This document shows, piece by piece, positions 1-12,595 of a stretch of 64,000 bases of DNA (position 1 is its first letter; each line of letters opens with the position of its first letter). Origin of the DNA: Pomacea canaliculata (taxonomy: Eukaryota > Mollusca > Gastropoda > Architaenioglossa > Ampullariidae); the NCBI RefSeq assembly GCF_003073045.1, contig NC_037596.1, positions 27,936,392-28,000,391 on the forward strand. Direction: 5' to 3'. Made by a program: the position numbers and the translations under genes. A model generated the notes under the pieces. That model saw only the letters and a list, made by a program, of their open reading frames with translations. It had not been told where the DNA came from and searched no databases.

Positions 1-1032
1 AGAACCATTTCGTTTTTATTTTTCATAAGCGCTTTAAATAATGTAGAACTATGTGTGCCTTAGAAGGGTTTCTTCGTCTCGCTGGCGCGACTAACCAGGT
101 TAAGGGAAGGGGGAGTAGAGTGGAGGAAACAAAGGACTGGCAGTGGTACAAACTTGTCCAAACACGCTCTCAAGTTACACAGCAAACAGGGCGAAACAGA
201 GTTTGGTGACACATCCTGTTGCGACTTCCACGAAGTATTTAACAGTTTATTACTGAGAAATGCTAGTAAACTAAAACATTTTGAACTCGTTTTAAACGAG
301 AGCATGTAAACGATACTTCCTAATTCCTAATAATCCTAGCCTGGACCTTGACACTTTCTTAAATACTATTTCCATTTAAATTGTTCCACAGCTTATCGCT
401 GAAAACAGAACCTAGTGCCTGCTGAGAGCTATTTCATCCAAGATAAATATTTTAAATTCTAGATTAGTTGCTTCTTTAAGCCCATCGATGTTAGTATTTC
501 ATCAATATTATTATAATCATTTTGAACCACTCTTTCCGGATAGTTTCATTTTATTTAACCTATTGTATACTTTATGTCTTGCTCGTAATTGCGAATCATG
601 ATATATCCCTTTAACTATATATCCTTTCTTAGAGATTGGATAGTAAACTTATTTTTGCTTGTCAAGGCACTCGTCCTTGTCAATGTTTTTCTGTCAGCTA
701 TTTAAACTTGACTGCTAGCTTCGTTCGCGCCTTTGATATCCGGAATAAGCTATTAAAGGGCTTATCTGCCATCAGCAGACCACGATTTTGGTTTCCTGTG
801 GTCCGTTTAGAAGTGGATTGAGTTTGGTACTGTAGTACTTAGGCCTCTACTCTCCTCTATTGACTTTAAAACAACCGTACACCAAACAATATTGCTAACA
901 ATTATGTCCTAAGCTGTCTCCTAATAATTCACCAGTGTTGGTCAATTTTTTTTTATTATTTAGATAGGTAGTGTTTTACTTAGTTGGATCATTCTAGCTC
1001 GCAGTCTACTCTGTATATCATACAGATTAATG

Positions 1033-1040
1033 ACTTAAAT
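1033..1040. repeat. Left target-site duplication of hAT element
   Basis: ACTTAAAT, an exact copy of 1518-1525 on the other side of the element. Confidence 0.88.
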
Positions 1041-1517
1041 TAGTGATGCCCAACCTTTTTCGGCCTGCGGGCCATATCCATTTCGGACAACCGTGTCGCG
1101 GGCCATATCCAGTTCGGACAGCCGTGTCGCGGGCCGCTTCACCGCAAAAATACAAAAAACAAAAAAAATAGAGCAGATACCATTTTTTATTAGAAACAAG
1201 TTGTACTTACCATTAATTATGTAGTAATTAGTTGGATATTTGAAGTTGTTTTCCCGAAACCAACTTCTGAATGTCCGGCCTCATCGTAAAGACACCAAGT
1301 AGGAGCACTGAATCGAAATGTTCGTCCATCGAAAAAAAGATTGCGAAACGCCCCTACGTGGGGATAAATACTTATTCCTTCTTTTTTTCGTTTTTTTAAG
1401 GTCTTCTATTATTACTAACATGCCGATTTCCTGCACTGTGGGCAGAAGTTTTGCGGGCCGGATGGCACCGCGTCGCGGGCCGGATATGGCCCGCGGGCCG
1501 TAGGTTGTGCATCCCTG
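1041..1517. mobile_element. Non-autonomous hAT-type DNA transposon (MITE), 477 bp
   Basis: The left end TAGTGATGCCCAACCT and the inverted right end CAGGGATGCACAACCT form imperfect terminal inverted repeats, each followed by a GC-rich stretch ending GCGGGCCATAT. The perfect 8-bp direct repeat ACTTAAAT flanks it at 1033-1040 and 1518-1525; 8-bp target duplications are typical of the hAT superfamily. A subterminal GC-rich motif is repeated at about 1065-1135. There is no transposase ORF. It stands out as GC-rich in an AT-rich intron. Confidence 0.88.
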
Positions 1518-1525
1518 ACTTAAAT
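1518..1525. repeat. Right target-site duplication of hAT element
   Basis: ACTTAAAT, an exact copy of 1033-1040. Confidence 0.88.
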
Positions 1526-1985
1526 GATCACACAAAGCGAAGGTTTTAAAGTGATCGCTGAATAACAGTGTAGTAATTACTTAGATGCCCTGATTGTAAA
1601 ACTCTGTTTCGAACTAGGTCAGCTAACTACTGGACGGCTGGGTCAGATACGAGAATGTCACAAACAGATAGTTCATTCTTGTATCCCAAACTTGCGACAC
1701 ATTAAGCAGCGAACTATCAAAGGAAATATTTGATAACGTATATTGATAAACCACTTCAAAACTCGTTCTAAATTAAAACAAATATGATACAAGATTTCTT
1801 ACCTTGCCAGAGACATTTTAATTTTGATTAAGTGTTTTCATTATTTTTAAAAATATTTTCAGGACGTTAAATACTGAAAAAACACGAACTACTATTATAC
1901 TTATTAGAAACATATTTGTTTAGTTCTTTACTTGTTAATAATATAGTTAGGTTAAAAAGTATTTACAATCATTCTTTTGTTGCAG

Positions 1986-4900
1986 GTTTAATTATCGATG
2001 GTTGTCAACAAGGTAGTGTGGATGTTGTTGAAGACTCAACTCGCTCATTTACATGTGATGCATACCGGAACAAACCAGTACAAATTACGGCTTATAATGA
2101 CAAGATGGAAATTATTTTCTTTCGTTCTTGCATTAATAAAGAGTGTACACCTTGGAACGATAAGTTTGAATTGTTTGAACTATATTATTATTATTATCAA
2201 AGTATCAATTATTACAAGCTAAAAATGAACGGGATCACGAGGAACTTAGCTCGTACCTTGTCTTGCAGCGATTCCTTGACTTACGCACGGTGTGACTTTA
2301 GAATAATTGGTAAGTAAAATACTAAGCACTTTGTAGCGTACTATATACCATTGTTTTAATCAATTTAATGGGTTGTTTGCAAATTGGTAAAGCTGTAATG
2401 CTACTTGCATTCACTCTCTCGTTCTCTTTTTTTCTCTTACGCACGAGCTCGCGTATATCTATACACAAAATGAACTCTAGAAATTAACAGAGAAAATGGT
2501 ATTATTTCAAGTAACCACTTTATAGAATTTTTAAATGGTTATGAAATTATGAGTAAACGTAAATGCAAAATTATCACTATAACATTGTCATACATGTGTT
2601 TTTTTCACCTCACGATAATGTCGCACTTTGATTATATATATATAATAAAGAGAAGGAGATAGAGACAAGAAACAGTTAAATCAATCTCTTTAAAATATTT
2701 TAGATAACCATTAAATAATAATCCTGATAACATATACATATATAAATATATATAAAAAGGTAGAGAAAAGAAACAGTTTTATATTAAAAAAGATATTTAA
2801 GTATAACCCGACATAACTAATAACTCACAAAGGCAGAAAAAGAAAGTAAATAAAATAAGTAAATACTTAATTTTTAGATGAACATTATTTAAAATAAAGT
2901 AAAAGTTTTCAGAAATTTTGTTTAAAATTTTTAAGTAAATAGCATGAATTTTGGTTAAGTATTTAGTAGAAGTTATTAATATATATTCTAGAAATATTGA
3001 ACCCACGTGAATATATATCTCTATAAAATTTAACCCTCTACTGTAGATAATGTTGCAAGAGATATAAATGCATTTAATATACATATATTTCGTTCAGTGG
3101 CGCCGGTGTATTCACTTGGGGACTGCAGTGTAAGTATTTCAAACTGGATGGTGATCGGAAGCTGCACAGTGAAGAGAATGTTTTCTTCAAACAACAACTA
3201 CACGTGCAAGTGGAGAGAAAATGAAAACTATGAGGTAAACGTTTATTTTCCCACTATTGTTTTTGATAAATTTTGGCTCCTCTCACTCTATTATATTATC
3301 AAATTCACAATGCATACCTTTTCTTGCACTTTTCTTCAACATATCCCTTTTTTCACTTTCACGTTTATACCAGGAAAACATGTGATTGTAATATTTTCAT
3401 ATTGTTTAGCCCAACACCATATTTATTTAGTATAGAAAAAGTGTAAACCAGTTTTTGAGATTTGGAAGTGCATTTGAAATGTTGATATATACATCATACA
3501 AAGTTCAAATGTTATGTAACAATCATCATCCCTTTTTTCAAGGAATTCGGGGGTTATGGAACCACACTGAGGAATTACACTGCTGTGAACTTAAGGACTT
3601 ATACTAAAGGTGTTTGCTCTTTTGCAAAATCAATTCCCATAACTGAAGGCCTTTATACGTACAGTGTAAGCGTATCGCCCGGTGCTGATGATTACTTCCA
3701 TGATGAAATATATATAGGTAAGAAGGCTTTCTATGACAACCACATTTATGTTGTGCAAAACTTAAATATCTGTAAATAAAAAATACTTTTTGGCTGATAG
3801 CATCGATAGGGAGAAATTTAAACCACAATGCAGGTTAACAAAGCGGCAAAGTTTTCCTGAAGACAGGAAAAGTCACATGAACGAATACAAATTCCCCGCA
3901 GAGCTTCTCAAACATAAACATCATTACCCTGTGCCATTTTGACTGGGAACGCAAAAACAGCCCCAAAAATGGAAGCATTAAAGATTTATGTATTTGCTTA
4001 GGAATTTGAGAGTGTCGCCCACGGAGCATGTCTAAAAAGTAGTTCAGTCACTATTGCGCTATGTTTAAAAATTTTAATGATTGTGTTACTGTTCTGGAAC
4101 CAGTAGAGTTAGCATAAATGTAGAGTTACAAAGATATAAGATATGTGGTAATGTTACATTTTAAAAATATTTTTGTCGTCTTTCATTATTATTGATTGCG
4201 AGGAATCAATCACACTCCCAAAAACTCTCTTCAGATATGTTTTTTTTTAGTAATATTGTCATCATTGAGGGTGGACTGGGCAGTTTTGTTACTCACTACA
4301 TTTTTATCAAACAAGTAGTTCCGCGTATTACTCAGTACCAATGAAGTAGATCTCAGTATCAAAAATGTTTATGATTTCTCGTTCAGATGAACAAATTTTA
4401 ACGCATTGTCTTTTTTTCTATCATAAGATGGACCATATGTGGTAAAACTCAATCACAACTGTCCTGAGTATGTTTTTGAGGGCTCAGATGTAAGCTGTAC
4501 ATGTTATGCCTCAAGAGATGTAACTCCGCCAGCACTTCTAGTATGGAAAGGAATGAATAACGCAACTCTTCTGCTAAAAAATGTTACACGGCAATTAAAC
4601 AAACAATTCACTTGTCGACTACAATGGCGTCCAGACGGCTCCATTAAAGAAAGCATTTCTTACAAATTCACCGTTGCTTGTAAGTAAATCAGACATACAC
4701 AAAGTAAGGCTATCCATTAAAAGGTGAAAATACTCGTAATGTATCATGGGGAACCGGATTTTAAATGTAAAGGATGCAAGATAAAGAAAACATGTTTTTT
4801 TCTGCAACGAAGAGTAAAGATAACAAACAAGTACATAAAAGCCATCATGAAAAGAATACTGTAACTGACGGTAAATAAGGATTTTCTATTTGTTTTCTTT

Positions 4901-7900
4901 TTTTTCTCTTTATTCGAAAGATTAATTTCTAAAAATTATTAATTATAGTTTATAAATATTTCTAGATGGACCATTAAATGCTGTGATCACCAACAATGAA
5001 AAGAAGACAGAAGATGAGTCAGAGACGATAAGTTTAACCTGCACAGCGACTGATGTTTATCCCTCAGCAGCTTTTCAATGGAATGTCACGTGTTCTAATC
5101 AGACTGACTCTTGGAATTCCAGTACATGTTTCTTCAACTTCACTCAGAAGTTTGAAAGTCTTTCGATATTATGTACAGCTAGCAACACATATTTTCATCA
5201 AGAGTATGCTTCAAATGTCTACGTCCTTTCTTCTTCTGGTAAATAAAAATGTTCGAACAATTTTTTTTTAGTTTTAAACAAAAGACAAGGGTTTAACTAG
5301 AGAAGAATGAAAGGTATCTTTAAATTTGCAAAAGTTTTTTTTTTTATCATTTTAAACGGATTACATATAAAAAATGTTCCACAAAAATCTCGTTATCAAG
5401 ACTTTTACTGACCCTTACATTCTTGCTATTGCTCGTTTGTCTGTCCATAAGTTGTTTCTTTTGAAACTGAATTTTTAGTTTGAAAATCTGGCGATATCAT
5501 GCACAGCTAATAACAGATATCCCCATCAAGCATATGCTTCACATAAAAACATCCTTTATTGTACAGGTCAATAAAACTTGCAACGCTTTTTTAATTTTAA
5601 AACTGGAACAAAGGAACTTAAAGAAGAATTAAAATTATTTACCGTATATTGCCTTCACGGAGGTAGGATGTAATACTTTGCAACGATGTACAGTCTCTTC
5701 ATATTTTAAACTCAGTAAACATGTAAAACATGCTCCAGAAAATAAATTACATTTTGTTATCCAAAGTTTACTGGCAGTAAATTTGTTTATATTAGTTGCT
5801 CGTCTGTCTATAAGGTGTTTATTTTCACGCCACCTTAGATCAATTTATTTTTTAATTTTTTTAGAAAGCCAGCAAGCGAGCACAGGTGGACCTAATGCCG
5901 GGTTAATTGGTGGTGTTATTGCAGCTGTACTTGTTGTACTCATCATAGTTGGAGTCTTGATTGTGTACATCATCAAACGAAGAAAAGGTAAAAACGTCTG
6001 ACATTCTCCACCTAAACCCTTAGAACTTCTAACTCCTATCAATTTTTTTATATTTAATCTACAGCGCAAATGTTAATGACATGTAAAGCCCTAGTTCAAA
6101 TATTCTATTTACTTAGCTATCTACATATTTCGCTTTTTTAATTCTTTTCTGTATTATATCGAATACTCTTTCTATCGTATGATGCATGAAGTAACAAATA
6201 ATCTTTCCTTTTCACAAATTCCAGACAATTTTAAAGAATTGGATAAATATGTACATTGATAGTATGTTTGCTTTATAGAATCTAATATATTGTGAAATGC
6301 TAAAGAAAAAATATAAAAAAACGGCACATTATCGCCTTGTTTTTTCCTTTGACATCATCGTAATTTTTCGACTTTACAAGAAATGCTTTAGTCGGGTCTA
6401 CATCTCCTTAAAGTTTACATGTTTGTTTAACACACCGCATCTGTTTGGACATGCCAATGTCAGGCGAGTGTATTTTCTCATCTTTATCGCGTACTTTGTA
6501 AGGAATAGAGTCTAGTAAAAGTTACTTAATGTGCCTGTGATTATTATTAACTAAAAAACCGTTACAAAAACTATAAAATACAATTGGATTTCTCTCAGGT
6601 ACAATAAACCATACATCTCTTTTCTTTTTTCATTTGTATGCGCTTGTTTTTGTGCTTGATATAAGTTTTATTATATAATTTCTAATGTCAATTAATTCCT
6701 CGTTTGTGAGAATTAAATGCTTTTGATTATATAGTTATGTATACCCTAATGTAATGTATTGTGTTTTGCATCATTTACATAGGTCATAAAAGTAACAAGT
6801 ATCCAATGTCAGAATACAACAACTCTTAATAAATTAAAACACATTAACCTACTGGTCTTTAATATCTTGTTTAACTACAGGGACGCTAGACAGAGAGAGG
6901 GGTTTCTTTGGATTTGTTTCTGACGTCCGCAAACAATATCACAGGGAACTTGCGATGTCACAGCAATATGCTGTCGTCAATACGCCTCAGACACAGACAC
7001 AGACACAGACGCCCATAAGACGAGAGGCAGGTCCTTCAGGCGACATGTACACCATCACTAAAGCAACCAGTTCCGGTCACGTGGTAGATGAATATGCAGC
7101 GGTCTGTAAAACCTCCTTCAACAACACCGGTGGAACAGAGAGTGATGGCGCTCACCAGACGACTCAAAAGACGCAGCAACCAACAACAGCATCGAAACCA
7201 ACAACAAAGCCAACGCTTACTGTAAATAGCAGGAACGTCCAAGATTTGCATGGTAACAATGGACGTCATTCACAATATGATAAGATGTCGAACCAATTAT
7301 TTGATGGATGTAAAAGAGGCAATCAAGACACATAACAAGTTTTAAAATACAAGAATAGGATTAAAAGAGAAAATATGCCAGTGATTTAAAACATCATTGA
7401 TCCTATCATAACGATAACACAGAGACCTGTATCCTAATGAGTTTGTAGATATATGCAGACATACACGGAAACTCGCATAACTATCCGTCGATTGATAACA
7501 TTATACAAATAATCCATAAAAAATCGTTCTTTAATTCAGGTACAGTTTATATGAATGTCACTGAGGTGCCGACTGACTCTGGTTTGGGTGTGTACCATGT
7601 AGTTCCCTGGGCAACAATGTCTGGATCACCTCTACCTGACACAAACGTAAGAATTGTCTGAAAGACATCCATCACAGACGATGTTTCTACGATAAAGCTG
7701 TTAAAATCATTTTAAATTGCACACAAGAAAAATGCTCTGATTTTACTTTATCAATCTCAGTTTATTAATTTTTAGTTACTAAAGGTAAAGAAGTTTTAAA
7801 GCCAAGATGTCTTTAACTGGATTGTCACCTCTTTAAATATTATTTATTGGGTTCTATATTGATAGATGTATTTGTAAAAACATATTTACAACCTTTTATT

Positions 7901-10334
7901 ACAACCTGTAACTTATAATGCCATTCACTTATTAAAACAGGAATATTCATTACCGTCAATTTCTGAAGATGAGTACAATGAACTACATTTCGAAGAGGAT
8001 CGAACTGGACAAGAGAACCAAGCCGATAACTACCACCATCTTCAAATCACATAACATCTTTTTCTGTGATATTTTAATCTGCTGCTGAACTTACTTTTAT
8101 TCTCTTCCCTACACTGTCTTTAGCAAGACTCTCGTAAAATAAATAATACAATCTCATTATTGACAGCTGTCACTGTTATAATAAGTCTCATCCTTCGATT
8201 TTGGATGAACAAGCGAATCTAGTCATGAAAACGTTTTTTTAACGACATCAACTATTATTATTTACGTTCAAAAGCCTGCATACATGGGATGTCAACATTG
8301 ACATGATCATCAGTGTTTTTTTCTCTCTCTCAGCTTAGCCATTCTTATTTGTCCTTTGCTGAAAGTTTCATCTCTTTCTTTAATCTCTTGGAACTACAAC
8401 CTCTCAGCAAGGAACAAAAACAGTCATGTTTTCATTGTTAATATTTGTTTCAAGATAACCAGAACCAAGCATAAGAACTTAAAAGTCTTCATTAACCACA
8501 AAAGACAAAAAGGAATCCTTATTAATCATAATCATGTGTTTGCATAAAAATTCTTAGTTTCGGTCTGGTGGCAGATACGCGATGCCTGAATTCAGAATGA
8601 ACAGTCACTGGAACTTTTCTGTTACACAAGACATTTAGTTAATCAACTCATAATGTTGTGATAACATGACATGATATAATATAGTGCACCATTTGCATCT
8701 AATGTTGTTTCAGGTCACGTGTCTATATATATATAATGTAATTAGACTCATCATGTTTTTACGAGTTTATTTGTATATTGCTTGCCCATATGCAATTATA
8801 AATCTTACTTGTAATATTCCTTCGACTTAAAAACATTGCTAGGTATTGTACTGCCCATAGCATTATAAATGGAATGTCGGAGTGACAAAAAAAGGTGGGA
8901 ACGACAGAAAAGACAGTTAGAAAGATACACGTATTCATACATTAAGAAAGAGAAAATGTAAGAAACTGGTTAATTAAAAAGTAAGCAATATGAATTACAT
9001 GAGAGCCAATTTTTTTCTGTTTTTGTTTGTTTGTTATTTTTAAAAGTTTATGTATGATTTAAAACGCGCTATTACATAGATTATGTTAGAATTTAATTAA
9101 TAACATAAATATTGAACCAAAAAACATGATATAATAATAATTATTTTTTAAATTTTTTGTAACACCATAATTGTGAAAATAAAATATTTCTGCAAACTTT
9201 TTCGTGCTGTGTATTTCAATCATTATGATAGTTACGATCAGAAAAGTAAGCAAAACTATCACACAGTACATTTTTCACACACACATATCTGTATATAAAT
9301 AACAGTAGTGTCAATGGTGTACGATGAAAGCTCTGTGATGGAAGGATACGTAATTCCGAGAAAATTCGTCTCTAATTATCCAAAAGCTTAAATATCTTTT
9401 AGTCTGCTACCTTTTCTATTCAGTGTCAACTTGTTTATCGTTTTTTATTCATGCCGACAACTGACGCACCACAAAAAATTAAATCATAAGCCGTCTTATT
9501 TTAATTAGAATACAACTAATCATCTGTTATCTCACTACAATATATATATACAGCTACCAGTCTAAATCAAAAAGGCATCATTTACATGTAAAGAATTTTT
9601 TCAATGATTTTCGTGTCTTAATGTCACTTGTGGAGACTTTATTCTAGTTTTCCTATCTCAGAGCCATTGTATGACACGACAAGGAGACCTGAAAACAACG
9701 AACACAGCTACGTGGACCTCGCTCTTAGTGGAAGCAAATCATCACCAACAGCAGGTAGCTGAGTATTAACATTACTTTTTATCACTGCTCTGCTTAAACA
9801 AGTAACACTGGGAAAATTCCTTTTATGTGTATAATTAAAGCATAATTCAGTTGAGTATGGCGATATAGCCTAAGCCATAACACAAAACAACACCACCACC
9901 ACCACCACACCCCCACCGCCACCACCACAACAACAACAACAAACTGATACGACTCGTGCAGCAACACCAGCTTGACTGATGTTATATTCGTGGTGCAGGA
10001 GCTGACGATGACAAGGCTAAAAGAGAAAACAAAAATGAGCATCGCTACGAAGAAGTAATCATTGCAGGTCAAAATGTGTCTGAACAACCAGGTAACATAC
10101 CGTACATAAAATATTGCTCTTGTCTTTAAAATGCGACAACAAAGCTTATAATTGTGCATAATGACTGATATTTTGCAAAATTATTTTTAAATGCATACTG
10201 CTTAGAAATGAGCATCATTTGGAGTATTTTAGATGAGATAAATAGTTATAATAAAAGAGCATCTACAACAAGGTCTGATTAATAAAAGTTATTTGTTATA
10301 ATTTCTTTTGACAGAACTGGTAATCCCAGACTGA
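1986..10334 (+). CDS. Gene 1: Ig-domain transmembrane receptor, 5' end missing
   Basis: Type I membrane receptor of the tandem family. Visible exons: D1 1986-2309, D2a 3098-3234, D2b 3543-3717, D3 4428-4679, D4 4966-5238, TM 5865-5987, CYT1 6881-7252, then tail A (CYT2 7540-7646, CYT3 7941-8054 with stop) or tail B (CYT4 9662-9754, CYT5 9999-10091, CYT6 10315-10334 with stop). All junctions are GT-AG; introns are phase 1 except inside D2 and between CYT2 and CYT3 (phase 0). D1 keeps the Ig pattern FTC ... TLSC plus an outer Cys pair and a CINKEC loop. D4 has the CTATDVYPSA core. The TM exon has a long Leu/Val/Ile stretch followed by KRRK. No signal-peptide exon is present before D1. By comparison with gene 3 it should lie about 1.2 kb left of the window. 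The ligand is unknown; an immune or recognition role is inferred. Confidence 0.88.
5479..5566 (+). pseudogene. Duplicated half of D4 exon inside gene 1 intron
   Basis: After a TTTTAG the sequence reads FENLAISCTANNRYPHQAYA and onward to a CAG|GT. It is clearly related to the second half of D4 (FESLSILCTASNTYFHQEYA at about 5151-5238). It lies 328 bp downstream of the original, and flanking intron sequence is duplicated as well. It would enter in phase 0 after a phase-1 donor, so inclusion would shift the frame; it is probably an exon relic. Confidence 0.75.
7540..8054 (+). other. Gene 1 tail A: terminal exons CYT2 and CYT3
   Basis: CYT2 (7540-7646) enters in phase 1 and leaves in phase 0. 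CYT3 (7941-8054) enters in phase 0 and ends in TAA. CYT2 encodes TVYMNV, which fits the immunoreceptor switch pattern TxYxxV, and then YHVV. CYT3 encodes SEDEYNEL, an acidic run before YxxL that recalls the hemITAM of Dectin-1 and CLEC-2, and ends near YHHL. A polyadenylation hexamer follows at 8138. The phase change means that once CYT2 is included only CYT3 keeps the frame, so this tail excludes tail B. Confidence 0.82.
8138..8143 (+). terminator. Polyadenylation signal, gene 1 tail A
   Basis: AATAAA lies 84 nt after the CYT3 stop. Gene 3 has the matching signal 91 nt after its CYT3 stop, in homologous sequence. This supports real 3' end formation here, upstream of the tail B exons. Confidence 0.6.
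9662..10334 (+). other. Gene 1 tail B: terminal exons CYT4, CYT5, CYT6
   Basis: CYT4 (9662-9754) and CYT5 (9999-10091) are symmetric phase-1 exons, and CYT6 (10315-10334) adds six residues and TGA. CYT4 carries PLYDT and HSYVDL; CYT5 carries HRYEEV, all possible phosphotyrosine or YxxPhi sorting motifs. Because CYT1 and the TM exon both end in phase 1, either could splice directly to CYT4. Gene 5 has lost CYT1-3 and has the TM exon followed directly by CYT4, so that order is possible in nature. Confidence 0.8.
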
Positions 10335-10499
10335 TTTATGAGAACCATCTTCTTCGATTGTTCCAAATCTGTAAATACTTTACACAGACTGATTGGTAAA
10401 GCACTAGAGTTCGTCCTGGATTTTTAAAAGTTGAAACAGCCTTCATTGATTATTCGACTTAGTGGCTTTTCATTGATAACTATATCAAACATGATCTCA

Positions 10500-10505
10500 A
10501 ATAAA
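10500..10505 (+). terminator. Polyadenylation signal, gene 1 tail B
   Basis: AATAAA lies about 166 nt after the CYT6 stop. Gene 3 has a homologous hexamer about 181 nt after its CYT6 stop. Confidence 0.5.
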
Positions 10506-11554
10506 AAAAGACACATTTTAGAATGTTTATGCCTAAAAGAAAAATATATGTTAGTATCTTTAGTTGTGAATCTGAAATGGACTTGTCACACAAAGTTTTT
10601 ACATCAGTATTCAGTCTCTGTATTATCAATCGTATTTCGTTGCTCTCAGGTCTTGATTATGTTTTTCCCTGTTTGTTTTTCATTGATTTTATATAAGCAT
10701 AATAGTAAAATGGCATATTACATTAAATTGCAATAATTATGTAATGTTTATAATATTGCATGTTAACTTTTGTAACCACGTTTTTGTGTATACCCGTGTA
10801 TATATACACTTAATTATCTCAGACTCTTTTTTACTCAATTTGGAGACACGTGTTTATTTATGATGCTCTTTAAATACAAATATTTTTAGCTTTGCTTATA
10901 AACATGATATATATTGTGTTTACCATGCTGTCATTGTATCTATTTTTGATCGCCACTTTTCTCTCTTTTTATCCCTCCTCTCTCTAATCCTCCTTAATTT
11001 ATAAAAAAATCATACTTAATAAGTGACATTTCTACTTCGATTAAAATCGTTCACATTCAACTCCTCTCCAAACTCTTGTCCCGCCCTGACAGGGTGGATA
11101 CCAGTTAATTCAGCTACAAGCTCCATTATTTGGTGGACGAGTGTCATTTCTTATCTCCACTCACATTCCTAAAGCGTCAGGTTAATTGTTTTGAACATAA
11201 AGCTGCCTGGAGTTGATACATTTATTTTAAATTAACTGCTTAGTGTGACATCAACATAAACTTGCATAAATACAAACTGTATGTAATAAACTGAGCAGCA
11301 ACTGGGGAATTAAAATTTAATAGATATATATATATGTATATTTCATGCTTGTTTTCGCTAATGCTGAGTAAAATGTTCTCACGACTCACGATTGTGTGAT
11401 TTGTAATTGAAATTTCGGGTAAAAGGACAAAAAAACAGTCCTTTGTGTCTATAACATGAAACTTCTCGACCACAAATTATGGTAAGGAAGTCGGTTTAAA
11501 TATAATAGCTTTCATTCATCACTTTGTTCCCTTTTTTATTTCAACCTGTCGTAA

Positions 11555-11558
<4 letters not shown>

Positions 11559-11586
<28 letters not shown>
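11559..11586. repeat. (TG)n microsatellite
   Basis: Uninterrupted TG dinucleotide run in the intergenic flank of gene 1. Confidence 0.95.
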
Positions 11587-12129
11587 CTTAATTTTTATGA
11601 TTATGCATAAGGCTGAGTGTATAGATATAAAATCACCGATAAAGCTGAAGGTTAAACAATCAGATGTAAAAAAGAGACAGGAAAGAATACAATTTCAAGA
11701 GGATTTTCCTGAAAGCGGTAACTCATCTCTCAGCAATGCCTCGTACCTAAGAGAAATCTTACACGTGAAGAGGACACGCTACCTGCCTACCCACCTCCAC
11801 AAACGCACGCACTCACACACACACACACATACATTTACGCATTCCTGCTCACTCACACAGATGGAACATGAAGCTAAATTGCTTTACACGCAAGCATCAT
11901 TTACATAAATTTGTTCGCATGCAATCAAAAACTGAATTGTTGTTTAGCGAAAAAGTGAATATGAATACTATGATTCCTACATTTACTATTGTTAGTATTA
12001 AAATCGCATAATATATGAAAATTTTATTTACATTTTTATAGCAAAATTCATTTAAATGCATGAAGTTATATTTTATTCCTCGTTATCTCAGTCCTATGAA
12101 GTTCTTAAACAGGATATGTAAATAGGCAG

Positions 12130-12220
12130 GGCTTCTGCTAAGGCTAAATTCTTTGAGGTCCCAGGGACCCCTTCTTCAGATTTCTAAGGGGTCCCAGGCT
12201 AACTCTAAGGGGTCCCTTTA
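12130..12220. repeat. GGGGTCCC-rich patch, possible transposon remnant
   Basis: Several GGTCCC/GGGACC motifs in both orientations lie in sequence unlike its surroundings. The matching position downstream of gene 3 (between about 40180 and 41090) holds different sequence. This suggests an insertion, but no boundaries or target duplication could be fixed. Confidence 0.35.
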
Positions 12221-12529
12221 CAAAGTGAAAAAAATCAACAAATCAACTACTTTGTTCAACTGCCTTTCAGGCACACAAAGCACTGTCATGTCTAGTCAGA
12301 AACGGCGAGATTTCTATGCCATGAAGTCTGTGCAAGCATCTGTGATGAGCTTAAGTTAAGTTACTTTGCTTAATCAAGTGATCTGACATCTGTCACAGCT
12401 TATTTATTCATACAATTGATTCTTGAAGTCTTGAACTTAGTTACCACCACTAAAACTGTTATTATTTTTTAGTACCCTATGCAAAAAAATTGAGACTGCT
12501 TTGTAACTGAGCAAAACTTCTAAATGAAA

Positions 12530-12546
12530 TACACACACACACAACC

Positions 12547-12593
<47 letters not shown>

Positions 12594-12595
12594 AC
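12530..12595. repeat. (AC)n then (AAC)n microsatellite
   Basis: AC run passing into about 15 CAA/AAC triplets. The same compound structure, much shorter, is at about 41250-41285 downstream of gene 3, showing array length change since duplication. Confidence 0.9.

Larger units (their letters stand above)
1..1985 (+). other. Intron 1 of gene 1 (no coding exon seen)
   Basis: No family exon is visible. Short blocks at about 60-230 and 720-1020 match the first intron of gene 3 near 27240-27370 and 27890-28150, so this is the matching intron of the duplicated copy. It holds the hAT-type element at 1041-1517. Short ORFs inside that element are not genes. Confidence 0.7.

Noticed and set aside
1281-1535. 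ORFs on both strands over the GC-rich patch
   Set aside because: They lie inside the non-autonomous hAT element and do not resemble a transposase.
4680-4688. Cys at the end of D3 (reads VACK in the genomic frame)
   Set aside because: The TGT is split by the donor; after splicing the codon is TAT, giving VAYGP, so this Cys does not exist in the protein.
7974-8039. Calling CYT3 a classical ITAM
   Set aside because: YNEL and YHHL are 15 residues apart, longer than the usual 6-12; hemITAM-like is the safer description.
10431-10736. 101-codon ORF after gene 1
   Set aside because: It lies in the 3' untranslated region of tail B and lacks protein-like conservation with the gene 3 copy.
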